In this document: in pieces, positions 59,486-64,000 of the stretch
Layout: each line of letters begins with the position of its first letter
Numbering within the stretch: the first letter of the stretch is position 1
DNA from: Silvania confinis
GTDB lineage: Bacteria > Pseudomonadota > Gammaproteobacteria > Enterobacterales > Enterobacteriaceae
DNA: 64,000 bases
Assembly: GCF_025564085.1 (NCBI RefSeq)
Contig: NZ_JAMGZJ010000077.1
Coordinates: forward strand, 558,001 to 622,000
Direction of reading: 5' to 3'
Notes under the pieces: generated by a model
Told to the model about the DNA's origin: nothing
What the model saw: the letters and a program-made list of their open reading frames with translations, nothing else
The model's database searches: none
Program-made: the position numbers and the translations under genes

Positions 59486-61183
59486 GTGCACGAAATATTC
59501 GATATGCTGCTGGCGGTTTTTGATCGCGCGGCATTGATGCTGATTTGTCTGTTCTTTTTAATCCGCATCCGCCTGTTCCGCGAGCTTTTGCATAAATCGG
59601 CCCACTCGCCCAAAGAGCTTCTGGCGGTCACCGCGATTTTCTCGATGTTCGCCCTGTTCAGCACCTGGTCCGGCGTGCCGGTAGAAGGTTCGTTGGTTAA
59701 CGTGCGGGTGATCGCGGTGATGTCCGGCGGGATCCTGTTTGGCCCGTGGGTCGGGATCATCACCGGCGTGATTGCCGGGGTGCACCGCTACCTGATCGAC
59801 ATCGACGGCGTGACCGCGATCCCCTGCCTGATTACCAGCATCATCGCCGGGATCCTCGCGGGCTGGATCAACCGCAAAATCCCGAAAAAGCAGCACTGGC
59901 GCGCCGGGATCATCGCCGGCATGATCTGCGAAACCCTGACCATGATTCTGGTGGTGGTCTGGGCACCGTCCATTGCACTCGGGCTGGATATTGTCTCTAA
60001 AATCGGCATTCCGATGATCCTCGGCAGCGTCTGCGTGGGCTTTATCGTGCTGCTGGTGCAGAGCGTGGAAGGCGAAAAAGAGGCCAGCGCCGCGCGTCAG
60101 GCCAAGCTGGCGTTGGATATTGCCAATAAAACGCTGCCGCTGTTTCGCGATATCAACGTCGAATCGCTGCGCCAGGTGTGCGACATCATCCGCCGCGATA
60201 TTGATGCCGACGCGGTCGCCATCACCAATATCGACCGGGTGCTGGCCTACGTTGGCGTGGGCGAGCACAACTACCAGGACAATAACGACACCATCAGCCC
60301 CACCACCCAGCAGGCCATCAACGACGGCAAAATCATTATTAAGAATAATGATGAGGCGCACCGCACACCGGAAATTCACTCGATGCTGGTGATACCGCTG
60401 CGGGAAAAAGGGGTCGTTACCGGCACGCTGAAAATCTATTACTGCCACGCACACCAGATCACCTCCTCGCTGCAGGAGATGGCGGTGGGCCTGTCGCAAA
60501 TTATCTCGACGCAGCTGGAAGTCTCCCGCGCCGAACAGCTGCGGGAGATGGCAAATAAGGCAGAGCTGCGCGCCCTGCAAAGCAAAATCAATCCTCATTT
60601 TCTGTTCAACGCGCTGAATGCGATCTCCTCTTCGGTGCGCCTTAATCCGGACACCGCCCGGCAGCTGATTTTTAATCTGTCGCGCTATTTGCGTTACAAC
60701 ATTGAGCTCAACGACGACGAGCACATCGATATCAAGAAAGAGCTGTACCAGATAAAGGACTACATCGCGATTGAGCAGGCCCGCTTCGGCGATAAGCTGA
60801 CGGTGATTTATGACATCGATGAAGAGGTCAACTGCGTGATCCCCAGCCTGCTGATCCAGCCGCTGGTTGAGAATGCCATCGTTCACGGCATTCAGCCGCG
60901 CAAAGGCAAGGGCGTGGTGACGATAAGCGTTGCCGAATGCGGCAACCGGGTGCGGGTTTCGGTGCGCGACACCGGGCACGGCATCGATCCACTGGTGATT
61001 GAGCGTGTGCAATCAAACGAAATGCCCGGCAATAAAATTGGCCTGTTGAATGTTCATCATCGCGTTAAGCTGCTGTATGGCGAGGGGCTGCATATCCGCC
61101 GCCTGGAGCCGGGCACCGAAATCGCGTTTTACGTGCCCAATGAACGCTCAGCCGTTCGCGCACAGACGTTGTTGTTGCCCTAG
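59486..61183 (+). CDS. pyrS: Pyruvate-responsive sensor kinase PyrS (YpdA)
   Basis: 565-residue LytS-type histidine kinase. Residues 1 to about 195 hold five or six membrane segments of the 5TM-LYT domain ([20 protein letters not shown]), a GAF domain follows (about 225-345), then the kinase core with the phospho-acceptor His in [15 protein letters not shown] and the ATP region [15 protein letters not shown]. In E. coli YpdA/YpdB respond to extracellular pyruvate and induce the transporter gene yhjX. GTG start at 59486 gives exactly the E. coli length. Confidence 0.95.
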   Translation: MHEIFDMLLAVFDRAALMLICLFFLIRIRLFRELLHKSAHSPKELLAVTAIFSMFALFSTWSGVPVEGSLVNVRVIAVMSGGILFGPWVGIITGVIAGVHRYLIDIDGVTAIPCLITSIIAGILAGWINRKIPKKQHWRAGIIAGMICETLTMILVVVWAPSIALGLDIVSKIGIPMILGSVCVGFIVLLVQSVEGEKEASAARQAKLALDIANKTLPLFRDINVESLRQVCDIIRRDIDADAVAITNIDRVLAYVGVGEHNYQDNNDTISPTTQQAINDGKIIIKNNDEAHRTPEIHSMLVIPLREKGVVTGTLKIYYCHAHQITSSLQEMAVGLSQIISTQLEVSRAEQLREMANKAELRALQSKINPHFLFNALNAISSSVRLNPDTARQLIFNLSRYLRYNIELNDDEHIDIKKELYQIKDYIAIEQARFGDKLTVIYDIDEEVNCVIPSLLIQPLVENAIVHGIQPRKGKGVVTISVAECGNRVRVSVRDTGHGIDPLVIERVQSNEMPGNKIGLLNVHHRVKLLYGEGLHIRRLEPGTEIAFYVPNERSAVRAQTLLLP

Positions 61184-61195
61184 TCGGAGGAACGC

Positions 61196-61933
61196 ATGAA
61201 AGTCATCATTGTGGAAGATGAAATACTGGCTCAACAGGAGCTAAGCTGGCTGATAAAAGAGCACAGCCAGATGGAGATCGTCGGCACCTTTGAGGATGGG
61301 CTGGACGTGCTGAAATTTTTGCAGCACAACAAGGTCGACGCCATTTTTCTGGATATCAATATTCCGTCGCTGGACGGGGTGCTGCTGGCGCAAAACATCA
61401 GCCAGTTTGCCAGCAAGCCGTTTATCGTCTTTGTCACTGCCTGGAAAGAGCACGCGGTGGAGGCCTTTGAGCTGGAAGCCTTCGACTACATTCTGAAGCC
61501 CTATCAGGAATCGCGCATTGTCAGCATGCTGCAAAAACTGGAGCAAGCCTGGCAACAGCAGTCATCCCCCGCGCAGAGCACCGCCCAGCTCATGACGCGC
61601 GAAAACGACACCATCAATCTCATCAAAGATGAACGGATCATCGTGACGCCGATGGACGATATTTATTATGCCGAAGCGCATGAAAAGATGACGTTTGTCT
61701 ACACCCGCCGCGAATCGTTCGTGATGCCGATGAATATCACGGAATTTTGCAGCAAGCTGCCCGCGAGCCACTTCTTTCGCTGTCACCGGTCATTCTGCGT
61801 CAACCTGAACAAAATCCGCGAGATTGAGCCGTGGTTCAACAACACCTACATTTTGCGGCTTAAAGATCTGGATTTTCAGGTGCCGGTCAGTCGCAGCCGG
61901 GTGAAAGAGTTTCGCCAGCTGATGCACCTCTAA
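61196..61933 (+). CDS. pyrR: Response regulator PyrR (YpdB), LytTR type
   Basis: 245 residues: receiver domain (1-120) with phospho-acceptor Asp in AIFLDINIPSLDG and the switch Lys in YILKPYQES, then a LytTR DNA-binding domain (about 140-245, ASHFFRCHRSFCVNLNKIRE). Partner of PyrS; starts 12 bases after its stop codon behind GGAGGA, so the pair is one operon. Converges on glk. Confidence 0.96.
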   Translation: MKVIIVEDEILAQQELSWLIKEHSQMEIVGTFEDGLDVLKFLQHNKVDAIFLDINIPSLDGVLLAQNISQFASKPFIVFVTAWKEHAVEAFELEAFDYILKPYQESRIVSMLQKLEQAWQQQSSPAQSTAQLMTRENDTINLIKDERIIVTPMDDIYYAEAHEKMTFVYTRRESFVMPMNITEFCSKLPASHFFRCHRSFCVNLNKIREIEPWFNNTYILRLKDLDFQVPVSRSRVKEFRQLMHL

Positions 61934-61940
61934 GGAAAGT

Positions 61941-61967
61941 GCCCCGGCAGACGGATGTCACCGGGGC
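61941..61967. terminator. Hairpin between pyrR and glk
   Basis: GCCCCGG / CCGGGGC with a 13-base loop, seven bases after pyrR and seven before the glk stop. No T-run. Confidence 0.55.
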
Positions 61968-61973
61968 GGGAAA

Positions 61974-62939
61974 TTACAGTACCTGGCCCAGCGTCTGACG
62001 TAGATGCGCGCCCGAGCCCAGCAGGCCTGGGTTGTCGTGAACGATCAGGTAGACCGGGATATCCTGCACGTAGGCCCGGAAGCGGCCTTTATCCTCAAAC
62101 CCACCGCGGAAGCCGGACGCTTTAAAGAACTCGAGGAAGCGCGGCACGATGCCCCCGGCGATATAAACCCCGCCAAAGGTGCTTAGATTCAGCGCCAGGT
62201 TGCCGCCAAAGCGACCCATAATGACGCAGAACAGCGACAGGGCGCGACGGCAGTCGATGCAGCTGTCTTCCAGCGCGCGTTCGGTCACATCCTTCGGCTG
62301 CAGGTTTTCCGGCAGACGGCCGTCTGATTTCACAATCGCACGATACAGATTCACCAGCCCTGGACCGGAGAGCACGCGCTCTGCCGACACGTGGCCAATC
62401 TCGGCGCGCAGTTCTTCAAGAATAATGCCCTCTTCTTCGCTGTTTGGCGCGAAGTCGACGTGGCCGCCCTCGCCCGGCAGGCTGACCCAGCGCTTATCAA
62501 CGTGCACCAGATGCGAGACGCCAAGGCCGGTACCCGCGCCATAGACCGCAATCGGTTTGTCTACGACCGGCTGAGTGCCGCCGAACTGGATCAGATGTTC
62601 TGGCTTTAACATCGGGATCGCCATCGACACCGCAGTAAAGTCGTTAATAATTTCCAGATGCGCAAAACCGAGGTTCTTTTTCATCTCGGCAACAGAGAAG
62701 GCCCAGGTGTGGTTGGTCATTGCCACCCAGTCGCCCGTTACCGGGCAGGCAATGGCAATACAGCCATCCTCGACGCTGACATCGTGCTCCGTCAGATAGA
62801 CACGCACCACCGCTTCGAGGCTGGGATAATCCAGCCCGGAATAGGTTTTGGCGCGGGAAATTTCCCCGGAGTTGACGTCACATAAAGCCAGACGCGCGTT
62901 CGTGCCCCCTACATCACCTACCAAAGCATACTTTGTCAT
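61974..62939 (-). CDS. glk: Glucokinase Glk
   Basis: 321 residues, ATP-dependent glucose kinase of the bacterial glucokinase (ROK-like hexokinase superfamily) group. N-terminal phosphate-1 motif [34 protein letters not shown] with the catalytic Asp, [14 protein letters not shown] phosphate-2 and adenosine region [13 protein letters not shown]. Length equals E. coli Glk. Confidence 0.97.
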   Translation of the reverse strand: MTKYALVGDVGGTNARLALCDVNSGEISRAKTYSGLDYPSLEAVVRVYLTEHDVSVEDGCIAIACPVTGDWVAMTNHTWAFSVAEMKKNLGFAHLEIINDFTAVSMAIPMLKPEHLIQFGGTQPVVDKPIAVYGAGTGLGVSHLVHVDKRWVSLPGEGGHVDFAPNSEEEGIILEELRAEIGHVSAERVLSGPGLVNLYRAIVKSDGRLPENLQPKDVTERALEDSCIDCRRALSLFCVIMGRFGGNLALNLSTFGGVYIAGGIVPRFLEFFKASGFRGGFEDKGRFRAYVQDIPVYLIVHDNPGLLGSGAHLRQTLGQVL

Positions 62940-63142
62940 TCTTCAACTGCTCCGCTAAAGTCAAAATAACTCTTTGGCACACTCTAAATTCATGGCTCCA
63001 GAACAACAACGCCTGAATACAAGTGCCCCAGGATTATCGATCTACGTCACAGAATTAAGGTTCCGTTTCAGCACCTTTTGCACTGTTCGCGCCAGCCTGA
63101 CCAGGCAAAGTGAGGCCAGTCATTTTCTACAAGGAAATCATC

Positions 63143-64000
63143 ATGCTCCATCCGCGAGCCAGAACGATGCTGTTATTGGCCCCGCCCGCCCTGATTATTG
63201 GCGTGGCGTCCAGCCTGATCCTGATTGTTATTATGAAAGTCGCCTCGGTGTTGCAGACCTTTTTGTGGTCGTCCCTGCCGGCGACCTTCGGCATCGACAT
63301 GACCTCACCGGGCTGGATTATTGTGATGCTGACGCTCACCGGCATTGCCGTGGGACTGGTTATCCGCTTTAGCCCGGGCCATGCCGGGCCGGATCCGGCC
63401 AGCGAGCCGCTGATCGGTGCTCCGGTGGACGCTTCCGCCCTGCCGGGGCTGGTGATGGCGCTGATTATCGGCCTCGCGGGCGGCGTGAGTCTTGGCCCGG
63501 AGCACCCAGTGATGGCGGTGAATATTGCACTGGCGGTCGCCGTGGGCTCGCGCGTCTTCCCTCGGGTGGCGGCCCTCGACTGGACGATCCTCGCTTCTGC
63601 CGGCACCATCGGCGCGCTGTTTGGCACCCCGGTGGCGGCGGCACTGATCTTTTCTCAGACCCTGAACGGCAACAACGACATCCCGCTGTGGGACAAGCTC
63701 TTCGCCCCGCTGCTGGCCGCTGCGGCAGGCGCGCTGACCACCAGCCTGTTTTTCCACCCGCATTTCTCCCTGCCGATTGCGCCTTACGGCCAGATGCAGC
63801 TCGCCGATCTGTTTAGCGGCGCGATTGTTGCTGCCATTGCCATCGCCCTTGGGATGGTGGCGGTGTGGTGCCTGCCGCGCCTGCACCGGCTGATGCATCG
63901 CCTGAAACACCCGGTACTGATCCTCGGCGCGGGTGGGCTGATACTGGGGATTTTGGGGGCCATTGGCGGCAGCATTACCCTGTTTAAAGGACTCGATGAG
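63143..64000 (+). CDS. yfeO: ClC-family ion channel protein YfeO, cut by window end
   Basis: First 286 codons of a chloride-channel-family membrane protein. ATG at 63143 follows AAGGAAATCATC. Several membrane helices are visible and the family selectivity-type motif [17 protein letters not shown] is present. YfeO's ion and role are not established. Divergent from glk as in E. coli; the 3' end lies outside. Confidence 0.93.
   Translation, partial: MLHPRARTMLLLAPPALIIGVASSLILIVIMKVASVLQTFLWSSLPATFGIDMTSPGWIIVMLTLTGIAVGLVIRFSPGHAGPDPASEPLIGAPVDASALPGLVMALIIGLAGGVSLGPEHPVMAVNIALAVAVGSRVFPRVAALDWTILASAGTIGALFGTPVAAALIFSQTLNGNNDIPLWDKLFAPLLAAAAGALTTSLFFHPHFSLPIAPYGQMQLADLFSGAIVAAIAIALGMVAVWCLPRLHRLMHRLKHPVLILGAGGLILGILGAIGGSITLFKGLDE

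Noticed and set aside
59558..61012. A 484-codon frame antisense to pyrS
   Set aside because: Long only because of GC-rich codon bias in pyrS; no homology visible and pyrS is certain.
63000..63140. A small ORF from 62974 between glk and yfeO
   Set aside because: It runs out of frame into yfeO and has no convincing start; the region is the divergent promoter.

Overview
The window is a piece of an Enterobacteriaceae chromosome, closest in look to Enterobacter, Lelliottia or Leclercia; I cannot fix the genus from sequence alone. Both ends match the Escherichia coli gene order around the argW tRNA: mepA-aroC-prmB-smrB-sixA-fadJ-fadI-yfcZ-fadL-mlaA-yfdC-argW on the left and lpxP-ypdK-alaC-pyrS(ypdA)-pyrR(ypdB)-glk-yfeO on the right. 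Between argW and lpxP lie about 42 kb of accessory DNA that E. coli K-12 fills with other genes.

Left core (1-11.7 kb): peptidoglycan (mepA, cut by the window edge), chorismate (aroC), translation factors (prmB, smrB), the phosphohistidine phosphatase sixA, and the fatty acid genes fadIJ and fadL with recognisable FadR operators, then the lipid asymmetry lipoprotein mlaA and the FNT-type membrane protein yfdC.

Type VI secretion remnant (11.7-22.0 kb, all on the minus strand), starting one base after the tRNA-Arg(CCU) gene: a VasX-like pore effector broken by one amber codon, three tandem copies of a DUF6708 gene (probable immunity genes, one frameshifted), a PAAR tip protein, an unrecognised membrane protein, a TssM-TssA in-frame chimera, a truncated TssF and VasL. 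There is no TssB/C, ClpV, TssK, Hcp or VgrG, so this is not a working apparatus. Tiny ORFs between the DUF6708 copies join the first residues of PAAR to the last residues of the effector and record how the array arose.

Metabolic block (22.2-34.6 kb): a DtpD-type peptide transporter, an orphan UlaA-type PTS EIIC, a YaiL-like protein, and then a SorC regulator plus a divergent gene set whose families match the known route D-apionate > 3-oxo-isoapionate > L-erythrulose > L-erythrulose-1-P > D-erythrulose-4-P > D-erythrose-4-P, with a transporter and a transaldolase. The first steps of D-apiose use (dehydrogenase, lactonase) are absent, so the likely growth substrate is apionate itself.

Adhesin block (34.6-53.6 kb): a Lap-type system with type I exporter (LapC, LapB, LapE), a LapA-like surface protein with an N-terminal retention module, a TAAG cleavage site and an about 890-residue Asp-Ala/Asp-Ser stalk, the c-di-GMP receptor LapD and the protease LapG. 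In the same operon and divergently beside it are genes not known from Lap systems: a predicted alpha/alpha-barrel protein, a secreted alpha/beta hydrolase and a 1097-residue fusion of a MurF-like ligase, a degenerate penicillin-binding-like domain and a CapA-like domain. This group is the best candidate here for an undescribed system.

Right core (53.8-64 kb): cold-type lipid A acyltransferase lpxP, a YdeP-like molybdopterin oxidoreductase, the small membrane protein ypdK, alaC, the PyrSR pyruvate-sensing pair, glk and the start of yfeO.
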